Part shown: positions 11,148-22,091 of the stretch, piece by piece
Layout: every line of letters begins with the position of its first letter
How positions within the stretch are numbered: the stretch's first letter is position 1
Assembly: GCA_009801015.1 (NCBI GenBank)
Contig: VHZZ01000002.1
Span: 786,178 to 838,773 of the forward strand
Reading direction: 5' to 3'
Length of the DNA stretch: 52,596 nucleotides
Source of the DNA: Silene noctiflora
Taxonomy: Eukaryota; Streptophyta; Magnoliopsida; Caryophyllales; Caryophyllaceae
Notes under the pieces: generated by a model
The model's database searches: none
Seen by the model: only the letters and a program-made list of their open reading frames with translations
Told to the model about the DNA's origin: nothing
Position numbers and translations under genes: made by a program

Positions 11148-11311
11148 TGCGACGGTCTTTCCGTATTTTTTGACAAAATGTGACCACTTTTTGGTAAATT
11201 ATGAGCACCTTGAAAAAATGAACATTTTTTTATTCTGAAAAGTGGTCACTATTTACCCAAAAGTGATAACAATTTACCAAAAAATGGTCATTTTTTTTCC
11301 TGGTCGCACAC
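11148..11311. mobile_element. Probable small MITE, gtgcgac ends
   Basis: Ends gtgcgacgg and ggtcgcac are inverted. The interior has repeated inverted blocks of tgaccactttttggtaaatt type. Similar interior sequence is seen at 30050-30195. Boundaries are approximate. Confidence 0.4.
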
Positions 11312-12225
11312 ACGACGGTTGTTATTCGAGTGTTTAGATTGGGACCGAGACGAATTATTTGGGTCGGGTCAATTTGGTAGAGTTGAAGGGAGAAGCATAG
11401 CCGACAAAAAAGAAGAGGATGCACGTGGGAGATAAGAGGGCTCCGCACGGCTGGTGGGGTATAGGGGGCCATTGGAGAAAAGAGAGGAGGAAGAGTGTGA
11501 TGCGCAGGCGCAGGTCGCATCGGATTGACCGCAGATTCCGGGATTCTCGTGTCCTGCCTTCTTTACTCTTTTCCCATTTTTGCTCTTTTATGGGCCCACC
11601 CTTTTCACCTTTCTGGCCCGTCTTAGGAGCCCATTTCCCTTCCCTTCCCTCCCTCCCTTCTTCCCTGATTGTCTCATCAGTGGTAGAGTTGAAAACGACG
11701 AATGAGTAATCGTGTAAGGAAAATTCAAAGAAAAAAAATTAAGATTTTTAACTAAAAACTTGAAAATCTTCATGCTTCAGCGAGGATGAGCGTCCTGGTA
11801 ATCCATTCTGGTCCCCTGGCTCCGCCATTAGACCTGGTCAATATGTGACATCTCACAACCACGTATTTTTTTAAAATTATTTAAGTTGTGATGCATTATA
11901 AGCTTGTTATGCATTACAAATAAGAACTTGTTAGACAAATCTTATTCTAGATGATCCATTAATCTATCTAAAGAATTACTGATAGGAAATGATTGAATGT
12001 GTTTGATAATTATGCATTCAGACTAAGCGTAGATCATTAGCATTTTGCTGGTGTGATTATAAGTGATTTATGGGTAAAGATAAAGTTGATGTAAACGAAA
12101 TTCAAGTCAAATCTAATCAAAATCGCACTTAGGTTTCAATCGTTTAAGATGTAGCCATATAGGGTTGTGTTGTCTAACTAAAATATACGGAGTACATTTA
12201 AACAACAACAAAAATTGCAATATCT
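11312..12225. other. Spacer with a GC-rich island
   Basis: At 11400-11660 composition jumps well above the AT-rich surroundings, with a purine-rich half, a pyrimidine-rich half and gggcccac/gagccca motifs. Open frames of 96 codons on each strand there show no recognisable domain. A hAT-like relic follows at 11678-11830. The rest is AT-rich without visible genes. Confidence 0.45.
11678..11830. mobile_element. hAT-like MITE relic (CAGTGGTRGAG family)
   Basis: Starts cagtggtagagttgaaaacg and ends near cctggctccgccatta, the same terminal pattern as 5069-5217. No TSD was found, so this is an eroded copy. Confidence 0.4.
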
Positions 12226-12950
12226 ATCTTGTAATATCGTTAATGAAAGTGTACAATACCTTGTACTGTTGGTACACCTCATGCATTATTATCAGAAATT
12301 AGGATAATAATCTGACCATATCACTATAGAACATACAATAATCTTACACGATAATTACCAAAACGTTGATAATACAAAAAAACTAAAACCTACCCAATTA
12401 CAATTTGATGACACATTACTAAGCAATTGAAGACTCTTGTAATGTGAAAACCACAAAACATCTGTAATATATATTATGTTATATTGTTTAATACAATGTA
12501 CAACAACCTTGTAAGATTCTTACATCTTGTACATTATTGTCATAAATTGAGGTTAATAATCTGATCAGATTACTATAGATCATACAGTAATCTTACTACA
12601 CGATAATTACTAAAACATTTATAATCCAAGAAACTAAAACCTACCCAGTTACAACTTAATGACACATTACTAAGCAATTGAAGCCTGACTCATGTAATGT
12701 GAAAACCACAAAGCATCTGTATAACCTATTATGTTTTATTCTTTAATACAACGTATAACAACCTTGTAAGATATGTACATCTTATACATTATTGTCATAA
12801 ACTGAGGTTAATAATCTGATCAAATTACTATAGATAATACAGTAATCTTACTACACGGTAATTACTAAAACATTTATAATCCAAGAAACTAAAACCTACC
12901 CAATTACAATTTGATGACACATTACTAAGCAATTGAAGACTCATTGAATT
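12226..12950. repeat. Tandem array, three units of about 253 bp
   Basis: The landmark tacccaattacaatt/tacccagttacaact recurs at 12391, 12642 and 12897 (spacings 251 and 255). Units also share acaaccttgtaagat, aatctgatca and acattactaagcaattgaag. Non-coding and AT-rich. Confidence 0.8.
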
Positions 12951-13236
12951 GAATGAGGTGGTTAAAATTGAATATTTTAGATGCTTTATTACAAATATTC
13001 ACCAATCAATCAACTGTAAACACAAGTTCAACATAAATATTGTAGATCCAAGGGATAATAATTAAATCTACATGTTTCACCAATTAAGGAAAATAATTGA
13101 TAAAAAAAAAACAAATAAAAGAAAACATTAATGGAATTCTACTTGTATATTATTCCAAAAGAAATATATGCGTCGCCTCTCTTGGGTGCTTTATCTCCCG
13201 TCATTCAAAGTGATTGATCGATCATACAAAGATGAC

Positions 13237-13281
<45 letters not shown>
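13237..13281 (+). repeat. (AAT)n microsatellite
   Basis: Fifteen perfect units of aat. Likely polymorphic in length. Confidence 0.95.
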
Positions 13282-13282
<1 letters not shown>

Positions 13283-13376
13283 CTTGGTGTGACATGAAGA
13301 GACAACTCCGTCAAAGAATCTCTTGATCATCATCATTAATCATTTCATGATATTGCAATCAAATAAATAAAGGCAA

Positions 13377-13578
13377 ATTCTCAACTCAAACGGGCTTTTT
13401 TGGGTCTGAAATTAAGACGGAAAAAATATCGTCGTTTTGTAATAAAAGGTGGTTATTTAATGACAAAATGTTGCAGCTAGAAACTTAAAAATATTATGAT
13501 ACTTTTTATCGAAAAGTGGTTACGGTTTAGCGTAAATGTTTCACATTTTCTCTGTCCTTATACGAAAAAGGTCCGTCT
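13377..13578. mobile_element. MITE fragment related to 41101-41334
   Basis: Shares tttaatgacaaaatgtt and the acgggct/aagacgg terminal style with the intact element at 41101. A diverged right end (ggtccgtcttaaggg) is visible. Low certainty on boundaries. Confidence 0.4.
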
Positions 13579-13592
13579 TAAGGGATACTTGT

Positions 13593-14057
13593 TTAAAAAA
13601 ATTACGAAAAATGCACGCGGTGCCCTTGAGGTTCGTTTTTTTGCCCGAAATACCCAATTTTGTGATCCTGAAATTTTAAGAAGCCATAATTCGTGTTTAC
13701 GAGTTCAAAAAGTGATAATTTTTTTTTTTCAATTTGATAATCTTTCCGAGAATTACGACCTGAGAAAAAAAGTTGTTGAGTTTGGAATTCGTGACCAAGA
13801 GATATGGTCACTCAAAGTTTGTTCGTCAAAAAAACTTCGACACGCAATAACTCCTAGCCACGGGATTCAAATATGATAATTTTTTTTTTCAAATCGTAGT
13901 TTTCGGAAAGATGATCGATTTGAAAAAAAAAATTATTACTTTCTGAAATCGTAAACACGAGTTATGGCCTCTTAACGTTTGTCGGATAAAAAAATTGGGT
14001 ATTTCGGGTAAAATATCAAACCTCAAGAGCACCGCGTTCATTTTTCGAAAAAATTAA
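13593..14057. mobile_element. Long-TIR foldback element
   Basis: The two ends are inverted over about 130 bp: acgcggtgcccttgaggttc at the left pairs with the complement of cctcaagagcaccgcgtt at the right, and the cccgaaatacccaattt and ttcgtgtttacga blocks follow in mirrored order. A second, inner mirrored pair (gataattttttttttcaa) surrounds the centre. Open frames across it are by-products of the repeat. Probably Mutator-like or foldback; no TSD resolved. Confidence 0.65.
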
Positions 14058-14481
14058 TAGTAATTGTATGTAATCGTTGTATACTAATATAAAGAGTGAC
14101 TTACTTACATTAAAAAGTGGCTTTTTAATAATAAAAAATTCTCATTTCTTATTTAAAAAATAATAAATGTTTTTTTTTTTTTTGTCACATCACAGACGAT
14201 CTCATATTATAATTTTTGAGAAAATAAAATAAACATTTACCGTTATTATGCTACATCTCTTTTTAATGATATAAATCGAATTTATGCTATTTTGGTTTTA
14301 ACATAATTTTGAGCTTTTTCAAGTTTGCACGAAATGAAACGTAATTTTCATCATTATTTACGTGCTTTGAACGAAACACATTATTGAGATTTGAGATGGA
14401 TGATATTACACGGTTTATGTGTTTGAGTTGACTACATGGTGATATTCATTAGCTACATGCATGCATGATTCCATTTACATA

Positions 14482-15140
14482 CTTCGTCCCGGTCATTTGT
14501 TGTCCTTTTTCATTTTGTGATGTCTTAATGAATTGTTGTCCTTTGTATTTTAGTATTGCATTTGATAAGTAATTTGATCTTTTACATTCAATTTAGGTAG
14601 TGTTTGGAAACGCGGAATTGATTTCATTTTCATAATTTCAATTGTAGAAATCAGAAAGTTTGAATTCAATTCCAAATNCAATTTTAAAAGTTCGTTTGGA
14701 AAACCCATGGAATTGGAATTGAAATTGGAAATGAGCGAGACGGATATGGGTCGGAGTCATCGAAATTTCTTTATCTGAAAAAATAAATTTTGTCACCAAA
14801 AATATTTACGATCGGAAAAAAATATTATAAATAAAAAATATTGCGATGAAATTTATATTAAAAAAACGTAAATAGTGATAGAATTGAAATGACTACTATA
14901 TGATAGGAATTTGAGAGGCTCAAATTTTAACTAGCTTGGATTTGGTGCGGAATTGAGTCCAATTCCAATTCCAAATTCTAGGAATACCCAAACGCTGGAA
15001 ATGTCTCAATTACGGAATTTAATTCCAATTCAAAGTTGCCAAACATGTCATGTCATTTGTCATCTTATAATTAGTCTTCTCCTCTTTTCTTGGTCTTTAT
15101 ACCAAAACCAAACAACTACAAATGACCGAGACGGAGGGAG
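14482..15140. mobile_element. Stowaway MITE interrupted by a nested element
   Basis: The outer halves (14482-14596 and about 15051-15140) match the intact Stowaway at 41877-42084 in order: gtcccggtcatttgttgtcc at the left, and caaatgaccgagacggaggg at the right. The inner ~450 bp is foreign. The left terminus is eroded. Confidence 0.75.
14597..15050. mobile_element. Nested non-autonomous element inside the Stowaway
   Basis: Inserted into the Stowaway between aatttag and catttgtc. Its ends are inverted: tagtgtttggaaacgcgg at the left and gttgccaaacatg at the right. Subterminal regions are rich in ggaattggaattgaaattgg-type repeats. One undetermined base is at 14678. The superfamily is unclear because the TSD is not clean. 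Confidence 0.6.
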
Positions 15141-15700
15141 TATATCGGATGCTATCTTAATATAAAGTTATGATCTAACCCTTCAATAGAAAATATGATG
15201 TCCGAATCTTACTAAATTTACTTTCAACGGCCTTGTTTGATAGACGTGGGAGTAATTATTATAGTTGATTTTTTGTAAGTTCGATTAAGTATTCTTTTTC
15301 GTTTCAATACAAAATAAAATAAAAATATTAGATAAAATACAAAATAAAAATTTACAAAAAATTAATAAAAAAAATAGCATAAATTAGATAAAATAAAAAT
15401 AAAAATACTTTACGAAAATCAAAAAATTTATTATTTAAAAGTAGAAGTTGGAATAAAAGATTTTCATGATAAAAAAAATATAATAAAAAGGGTAAAAAAA
15501 ATATTCAATTTTTTTCATTTGTCAACATTTCAAAAACATTCACATAAAATTGTTAATTGCTATTGATATATCGAATTACATACATATGTAAAAACTATTT
15601 TTACTTTTTTTTTATATGATAAATTGAATTTCTCGTGAGATTTTGATAAAGAAACTTAATTCAAATTACTCTATTGAAAGTTATGGGATTAATTTCACAA
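15141..15700. other. Intergenic spacer, no gene seen
   Basis: Extremely AT-rich, with no supported gene, RNA or bounded repeat. Confidence 0.6.
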
Positions 15701-15793
15701 CTAGTGTAGCACCCGTGCAAATGCACGGTATTTTAGATACATATATTAGAGAATTTGACAATTAATTAAACTAATGCAGTTTACCTCCATTTT
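15701..15793 (-). mobile_element. Helitron 3' end, truncated by assembly gap
   Basis: On the minus strand the hairpin ccgtgcatttgcacggg is followed by tgctacactag and then T, the Helitron 3' signature (CTAG at 15701-15704). The rest runs into the N block. Confidence 0.6.
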
Positions 15794-16046
15794 NNNNNNN
15801 NNNNNNNNNNNNNNNNNNNNNNNNNNNNNNNNNNNNNNNNNNNNNNNNNNNNNNNNNNNNNNNNNNNNNNNNNNNNNNNNNNNNNNNNNNNNNNNNNNNN
15901 NNNNNNNNNNNNNNNNNNNNNNNNNNNNNNNNNNNNNNNNNNNNNNNNNNNNNNNNNNNNNNNNNNNNNNNNNNNNNNNNNNNNNNNNNNNNNNNNNNNN
16001 NNNNNNNNNNNNNNNNNNNNNNNNNNNNNNNNNNNNNNNNNNNNNN
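15794..16046. other. Assembly gap (253 N)
   Basis: Undetermined bases. The gap begins inside a Helitron and ends inside a minus-strand SINE, so the missing DNA should include the SINE 3' half with its homopolymer and the Helitron 5' part. Confidence 1.
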
Positions 16047-16099
16047 CTCTGGTTAAGCTAGAACAACCCCTTGCCAGTTGATCTAAGTGCTCATGGGTA
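16047..16099 (-). mobile_element. tRNA-derived SINE, copy 3, 3' part lost in gap
   Basis: On the minus strand this is the first ~53 bp of the same SINE as 43462: acccatgagcacttagatca, then aactggcaaggggttgttc, then agcttaaccagag at the gap edge. Orientation is opposite to copies 1 and 2. Confidence 0.8.
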
Positions 16100-16520
16100 C
16101 TTTTCCAATTTATTAAAGTGTGAATTAAACACCATCTTGATTTGGGATAATGGCCTTGGAATCTCTCGAAGTAAAAGGGTATTAAATATAATAACAACTA
16201 ATCATGATGATTAAAAATAGGCACTAATTATCATCGTTATATTTGTAATACTACTCCAATAACAACGACCAAATCTAGGATGATGATGATGATTAGATGG
16301 AATAATCAATCAAATTAATTAAATTAAATAATTAGATGACATAATCCAATCATAAGGAACTGTCGGCCGTCTTGCATGACAACTTTTGTATATATATGTC
16401 GTCGGTCATATAACTTGATAATGCAATGGTTCATATCAACAAATTAAACGGGTTCGATATTTGGTAAAATCGTTTCTATTTAAATAATGTAAAGTTAAAT
16501 ACACAATATACTGCTTTATA
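16100..16520. other. Intergenic spacer, no gene seen
   Basis: AT-rich, without recognisable features. Confidence 0.6.
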
Positions 16521-17021
16521 AAGTTTTTTATCAAAAATTACCTTATATTTAGAGGTATTTTTAAAAAGACTATCTTATGTTATTTTTCTTGTTTTAGACT
16601 ACCTTTATTTTCTGTTTTTTGGTCAAAAACTACCTGTGTTGAAAATATGGCGAGATTTAGTCGATTTAGCGACATTAACCTATCTCACATGACTTTGTTA
16701 ACATCAAATAACAATGATCAACTACATTCAACCCCTAATTTAACTTCACATAAGAAAAATTTTTGTTTTCAAATATTAGTAATAACTTCGAACATCTACT
16801 AAAGTTAAGGATAAGTACATTATGACTTTCCAAAGTCGTGTCTAAGCAAGATTAAAACGCAAAAGAGTCTAAATAGATAGATTTCAGCTAGAAAACTAGC
16901 CAAATTTGTCTAGATTCTTAGCGTTGGTAGTTATTGACCAAGACTAAAGAAAATAAAGGTGGTAGAAAGCAAAAAAAATAATGTAACCCCTAAATATAAG
17001 GTAGTTTTTGACAAAAAACCT
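16521..17021. mobile_element. Mutator-like MITE, diverged relative of 10520-11027
   Basis: About 501 bp with inverted ends (aagttttttatcaaaaatta at the left, gtagtttttgacaaaaaacc at the right). Flanks tgctttata (16512-16520) and tactttata (17022-17030) match at 8 of 9 positions, consistent with an aged 9-bp TSD. The terminal motif (tttttgtcaaaaactacct) is that of 10520-11027. Confidence 0.75.
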
Positions 17022-17489
17022 TACTTTATAAGTAAAATTTATAAAACATTACGGAGTAGTTCGTAAGGATTTTGTGAGACCGTCACATTTCGATATAAAA
17101 GATAAATAATACAATTACGAAAATATCCTTATTCGCCATGGCTTCATAAGTAAGAATTACTGAATTAGTATACAAGAAATCGTTGTGATGTCATTTTCTT
17201 ATTATAAGAAATATAAAAATTCTTATTATAAGAAAAATAAAAAATAAAATAAAATCATTTTTATCTTGATGTGAACCTTAACATCTAGTAAAAGATAATA
17301 TTAGGGACTATATAAGACCTATTTTCATAAAAAGGTTTTGTAAAATTCCATATTTTTTTTTAATGTAAACCTTTAGAAAAGTTCTTATGAATTTCGTTAT
17401 GGTGCCGGTTGTAGTAAGTAAAAATGCGGTGAAAACTCAAAACCGTTTTATATTAGACCTCGTGATTTATTCTTTGGCTCAAATAATGA
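17022..17489. other. Intergenic spacer, no gene seen
   Basis: AT-rich, no supported feature. Confidence 0.55.
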
Positions 17490-17735
17490 TCTAAAGGTGA
17501 TAATTAGATCACTCGGTCAGGTTAAAGCGGATCCATGCTCGGTTATCATTGAGCCGCGACACCTTTGGTGAACATGTCGGCCGGGTTTTGATAAAAGGAT
17601 TGTTAACCACTCTTGGTTTAACCTCAAGTCGAATAGATTTTCATTCACCAAACTTTCGGCTATGCATGTTGTCAAACCGGACTTGATTAAACTTCTTTGA
17701 TCACGTCAGCCTTTACCGACTCTACAACTCTATGA
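17490..17735 (-). pseudogene. Ty1/copia RNase H C-terminal remnant
   Basis: On the minus strand, 17555-17590 reads QNPADMFTKGVA, close to the N-P-A-D-M-x-T-K signature at the end of copia RNase H. Upstream DNA (17600-17735) shows broken frames whose codons resemble the preceding HFIREK-type region. There is no continuous frame, no LTR pair and no upstream polymerase, so this is a decayed fragment about 250 bp long. Confidence 0.55.
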
Positions 17736-17745
17736 GTATCATCTC

Positions 17746-17771
17746 CTTTTTTTTTTTTTTTTTTTTTTTTT
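17746..17771. repeat. Poly(T) tract
   Basis: A run of about 26 T residues next to the copia remnant; it could be the tail of a minus-strand retroposition, but no TSD was found. Confidence 0.8.
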
Positions 17772-18440
17772 AATGTATATTCATTATTTTTACCATTGTT
17801 AAGTAAATTAAAGAATTAATTATGGAGAGTTAGGTGACAAATAATTTAGGAGACAATACACAAAGGGTAAAACAAGTTAATGGACATTTAAGCACTAGAT
17901 TATGGTTGGGTTGCAGTCTGACAATCATACTATTCATAGCTAATCGACTGACTCGATCATGCTCCAACTTTTATGATCATCTTCATTATTTTCAGTGACT
18001 ACACAGTCCTTATTATTTGGACTGGTATGGTTTCTTTTCGAGTGACCGATCTCTCCGTCTTAAACGTAAAACTGATTAAATATTATCCTGCATAAAATAG
18101 ACGGGATAAAAGCTTATTATTTCCTAGGCAGTCTGATTTTTATCGCATTCATTTATTTGACTCATTTATCACAAATTCTTATTTAAAGTGAAAATATCCT
18201 TATTTACCAAAAAAAAGGTTAAATAAATGAGACGAAAAACCAAAAGTTTAGGCAATGAAAAACTCTAATCTCATCTATCTAGCTATGTTCTAGAAAATAA
18301 CAAGATATTTTTAGTTTCGGAGTGGTCAAAGAACGACGATAATGATTAGTTGGAATTTGGAAGAAATTGCTAATAATGAAACACGAAAAATAAGTGGAAA
18401 AATAAGTGCAAAACACGTAAATTAAATGGCATAATTAAAA
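17772..18440. other. Intergenic spacer, no gene seen
   Basis: AT-rich. Nothing recognised. Confidence 0.55.
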
Positions 18441-18839
18441 CTAGTTTTATACCCGTGCAATGCACGGGTTGCTTTTAAAGTTTAAAAAATCATTTTATAA
18501 ATTTTTTTTTTGATAAAAATGATGTTTTTAATTTAAAAATATATTCACATATAAAAGAATCATTTTATATTATTTTTCTATTTTTATCCTTCAATAATTT
18601 TTCTGGTTTATAAATGTATTATATTATTTTTAATGTTGTACGGGGTAATTTCTATGATTATAATTTGTAAATCGGAATGTTGACTCTTTAAGTTCTGTAA
18701 TTTTATATGTTCCTAATATATTTGTAATATTTTAGCAAATTATCATTTTCATGTATGGTTTTAATTGTATGTATTTTGATTTGTTGATATTAAAGAAAGT
18801 ATGAAGATTTAACTTTTATAGTAAAGAGATGTGGGATTT
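18441..18839 (-). mobile_element. Non-autonomous Helitron, 399 bp
   Basis: On the minus strand it starts TCTCTTTACTATAAAAGTTA at 18839, preceded by A, and ends with the perfect hairpin acccgtgcattgcacgggt followed by ataaaactag at 18441 and then T. This is one of the cleanest Helitrons here. It shares both ends with 44586-44811 but has a longer interior. Confidence 0.85.
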
Positions 18840-19264
18840 AAATGAGCGGAAATGGCAGAAAAAAAATCAATTTTAAATCAATCAGGTTAGATATGAAAAT
18901 CAAACATAAACAGAAATGAACGTATTAATTTTTTTTTTCTATTACGAAAAAGATCGAATTCAATTCAACATAAAGAAGAAAATATTTAATTCCTCTTCCC
19001 TTCATTTATCTCTTTTTCTGTTCTCTTAGCTTTTATATGCCCTAATTAATAATTATAACGATGAATGCTGAATTCAGTAGTCGTCTGATCCAAAGCAATA
19101 ATAAAAACCAAAATTCAATAGGTGTATGTGTATCTTAAATGTATATGTTAAGAACTAATTAAATCGCATAGATGCACTTTAATTTATGCAGAACAAGGAA
19201 ATAATTTAAACAATATATATATGGTACAAGCTCTAAATGCAATCTTAAGTGATAAAATTAAACA
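18840..19264. other. Intergenic spacer, no gene seen
   Basis: AT-rich DNA between two same-strand Helitrons. Nothing recognised. Confidence 0.55.
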
Positions 19265-19861
19265 CTAGTTTAGATCCTGCGCAATGAATGCGTGATATTT
19301 ATAGAATTTTTATTTTTATATTACTTAATTATGTTTGATTAACACCTAATTAATTTTTCATATTTCACATCATTATATTTTGATATGAGAAAAAAAAAAT
19401 TAAATTGTAAAATTATTCAATAAAACTGTGTAAAATTGAGCGTAGAATAACAGTGGTATCTTCATTTTTTTCGTTATTGTATTTTGGTTAGGGAAAAAAA
19501 AAATTGAAAATTAATTCAAGAGAATTGAGTAATATGTTGAAATGTATTTTTGTAAAAAGTTTTTTTGTTATGAAAGTAATCAGAGTCTAGTCATTCTCAA
19601 ATAATAGAATTAGTAAAATATTTAATAATTTATAGTTTTATATTATTTATGTTTTAATTAAAATATTGTAGTTTAGTGTTTGGTGAAAATTATATATAAT
19701 TTAATGAAAAAATTAATTTTAATGGAAAGAATTATATAATGAAATACTTCATAATAATTATTAGTTCTCTTATTTAGTGAATACAATAGCTTCATTATTT
19801 AAAAAGATGTTTTTTGGCAGAAAAATTTATGATTTCACCTATTCTTTTTGTAGATAGAAGA
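19265..19861 (-). mobile_element. Non-autonomous Helitron, 597 bp
   Basis: Minus-strand 5' end near 19861 reads TCTTCTATCTACAAAAAGAA. The 3' end has the hairpin cgcattcattgcgc, then aggatctaaactag at 19265 and T. Same family as 186-828 and 45697-46365, with shared interior blocks such as agagaattgagtaatatgtt. Confidence 0.8.
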
Positions 19862-20114
19862 TGTGTATCATGTTTTGGTGAAACCTTTTATCTTCTTAAT
19901 GTATAAATAATATGCAATAAAATTACCAAAACAATTATAATAGCTAATCTAATTTTTCGATCTTAGCATCTTAGTTTATCTAGCAAGCACGGTGCGATGA
20001 ACTCTTGCAATGTTGTTTGTATATTTAGTATTTCATCATATAATATATAAGTATCTTAATGAAAGGTTTAACGTGTTTGTTAAACTAGAATCGATCATAC
20101 CATCAGTTATCAAC
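19862..20114. other. Intergenic spacer, no gene seen
   Basis: Short AT-rich interval between a Helitron and a SINE-like sequence. Confidence 0.5.
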
Positions 20115-20345
20115 AAGGGTTAACCCAATGGTAAAAAGTTTAGCTTCTTATTTTGAGGTCAGGGGTTCGATTTCCATTATGTACGTTAAAATATAGCCTT
20201 ATTACTAGGCAATCTGTAAGCACCAATGCACCATGGTAAGCCCTCAAAGAATCGGATGGTCTGCCCAAACCTTGGACTCGTAAGGTGCCTTACCCTTTGA
20301 AGTCTGACTTTTGTAAAGTAGAATCTTAACCTGATCCTAGGACTA
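20115..20345 (+). mobile_element. Possible tRNA-derived SINE of a second family
   Basis: An A-box-like block (gggttaacccaatggtaa) is followed about 40 bp later by a B-box-like block (aggggttcgatttcc), the arrangement of a polymerase III internal promoter. The downstream body does not match the SINE family at 1531 and 43462. No poly(A) tail or TSD was found, so it could instead be a decayed tRNA-like sequence. Confidence 0.4.
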
Positions 20346-20685
20346 TACGACCTGTTCCTACATCATTAACATTTCCATTATTTATGACTTTAAGATAGAA
20401 AACTATTATAAAATAATAGTGTTTTGAGATTTAAACAAAAGATTTTAACATATTTTGATAACATAATTATGTATTGTAGTTAATTTGAAGGACGATATTT
20501 CAATTCAACGATCTCCTATTATGCTAATCGATCCAAAGTACGATCCTTATCCTCACATTGGTTATCACTTATAAGAGTTTCTTGTATAAACAAGTAATCG
20601 TTTCTAGTTGAAAATAAATAATTCAATTTTCAGTGGCATAAGGTGTAGGTGTGTATTTACGATCTACGATCTCCAAGGTATCTTA

Positions 20686-20724
<39 letters not shown>

Positions 20725-21837
20725 CACACAAACAGTAAGTTTGATCATCCTGGTGAACGACTTAGGCTATCATATGTACAAATAATACACGCAAGTGTTG
20801 TACATGAACGTTAGACGAGAGGGTCGATCAATTAAAAAATATTACGATAGTTTTTTAGGTTTCGGGATGAAATCTCTTTTCCTTATTAATATTAGTCAAA
20901 TTAAACTTATGTCTTGTAGAATTTTATACGTATTTGAGTCTAATTCAGAGTTCGAGCAACAAAATACATATGAATTCAATTTTAAAAGGGCATAGATATA
21001 TAGACTATAAGACAATTAATGAAAGTGAGATTGACTCGATGACTTATGTCGAGCTATCCCCACAGAACTGTACGTGTTACCTCTTAACATTTGCCATGTT
21101 CGTAGTTTCATTTTCAAGTACATTTTAAGGGGGGAAAGAGAGAGAAAATTATAAACTTTTTTGAATAAAATAACACAACTTTTAATTGTGCATTTCTTAT
21201 AATAAGCTTCCAAAAATAAAGTGTGCTTTGCCATTAAATCTGTTTGATTAGAAAATTTTACGTCTTTTAGCCTAGATTTTATAATTACGTCTTTTACACT
21301 ATATAATATAATAAAAAAGCCTAACAATTATATTGAAATCGACCCCATATCCACCAATTCTGGATACGTCACTGTAATCACATGGACGAATTTGGGGGCT
21401 AGGTAGACCACAAAATTAAATTTCATTATTTGTTAATTGTCCGGTTTATAGGCAAAAGAATAGTTACATTTATAGTTGTACTATTAGGTTAAATCACATT
21501 AATTAAGTCCTTTATTATATCGGAATCATGAAAAAACTATTTTTCTAGATCTGCCACTGCTCCCACTTCGAATCCCAATCAAAATTGAGATATTTTTTCG
21601 ACTCCAATCCGATTAAAGCAGAAATAATGAACAATAAGGAAATAAAGATATTTGCTTCGAAATCAGTCAAGATCTCAAATCAATTGAAACTTCTCATAAT
21701 GCTTACCAAATATTAAAAAAAAAAAAAAAAAAAACATACATATATAACATACTACGTACTATTAGTACGAGTACGTACATACTACGTAACATAATAATAA
21801 AATAACATATATCTAACCGGCAATCTGGCAGTAACTG
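20346..21837. other. Spacer 3' of LSH copy 2
   Basis: No supported gene. It contains a 37-T run (20688-20724), a poly(A) run near 21715-21735, and hAT-style motifs cagtggcata (20631) and gtcactg (21374) that could not be paired through a TSD. Short open frames at 20608-21327 have no recognisable domains. Confidence 0.5.
20688..20724 (+). repeat. Poly(T) tract, 37 nt
   Basis: A pure homopolymer; its length may be an assembly estimate. Confidence 0.9.
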
Positions 21838-22070
21838 GATCATACATCTGATGTACTACATCATGTGACATAGTTTTTGAGCATTAAGATAAAGTTTTTG
21901 AGTTTTATTTTAAATATTATGAGTTTTATTATAATGTTTTTGAGTTAATTCTTTTAAACATAAAGTTAAAAAATTTACCAAAACATTACATATAAGCTCA
22001 GAAAAACATTATAAAACTCAAAAACTCAAATATAAATTGAGTCTGATGTAATACATCAGATGTATAATCC
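21838..22070. mobile_element. MITE 21 bp beyond the LSH copy 2 stop codon
   Basis: A 233-bp inverted-repeat element with ends ggatcatacatctgatgta and tacatcagatgtataatcc. The interior is rich in gtttttgagttttat and its complement, also in inverted arrangement. It ends 21 bp before the stop codon of the minus-strand LSH gene, so the transcript's 3'UTR must run into it. TSD not resolved. Confidence 0.7.
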
Positions 22071-22091
22071 GACGACGGTTCTTGTTATCGT

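Noticed and set aside
11230..11773. Overlapping ~96-codon frames on both strands in the GC-rich island
   Set aside because: No recognisable domain, no splice partners, and both strands open at once, as expected from composition.
13496..13876. 126-codon plus-strand open frame
   Set aside because: Lies across two MITEs, including one arm of the long inverted repeat; lysine/phenylalanine-rich from AT bias, no domain.
20631..21374. Possible hAT element between cagtggcata and gtcactg
   Set aside because: The flanking 8 bp on the two sides do not match and the inner ends do not pair beyond a few bases.
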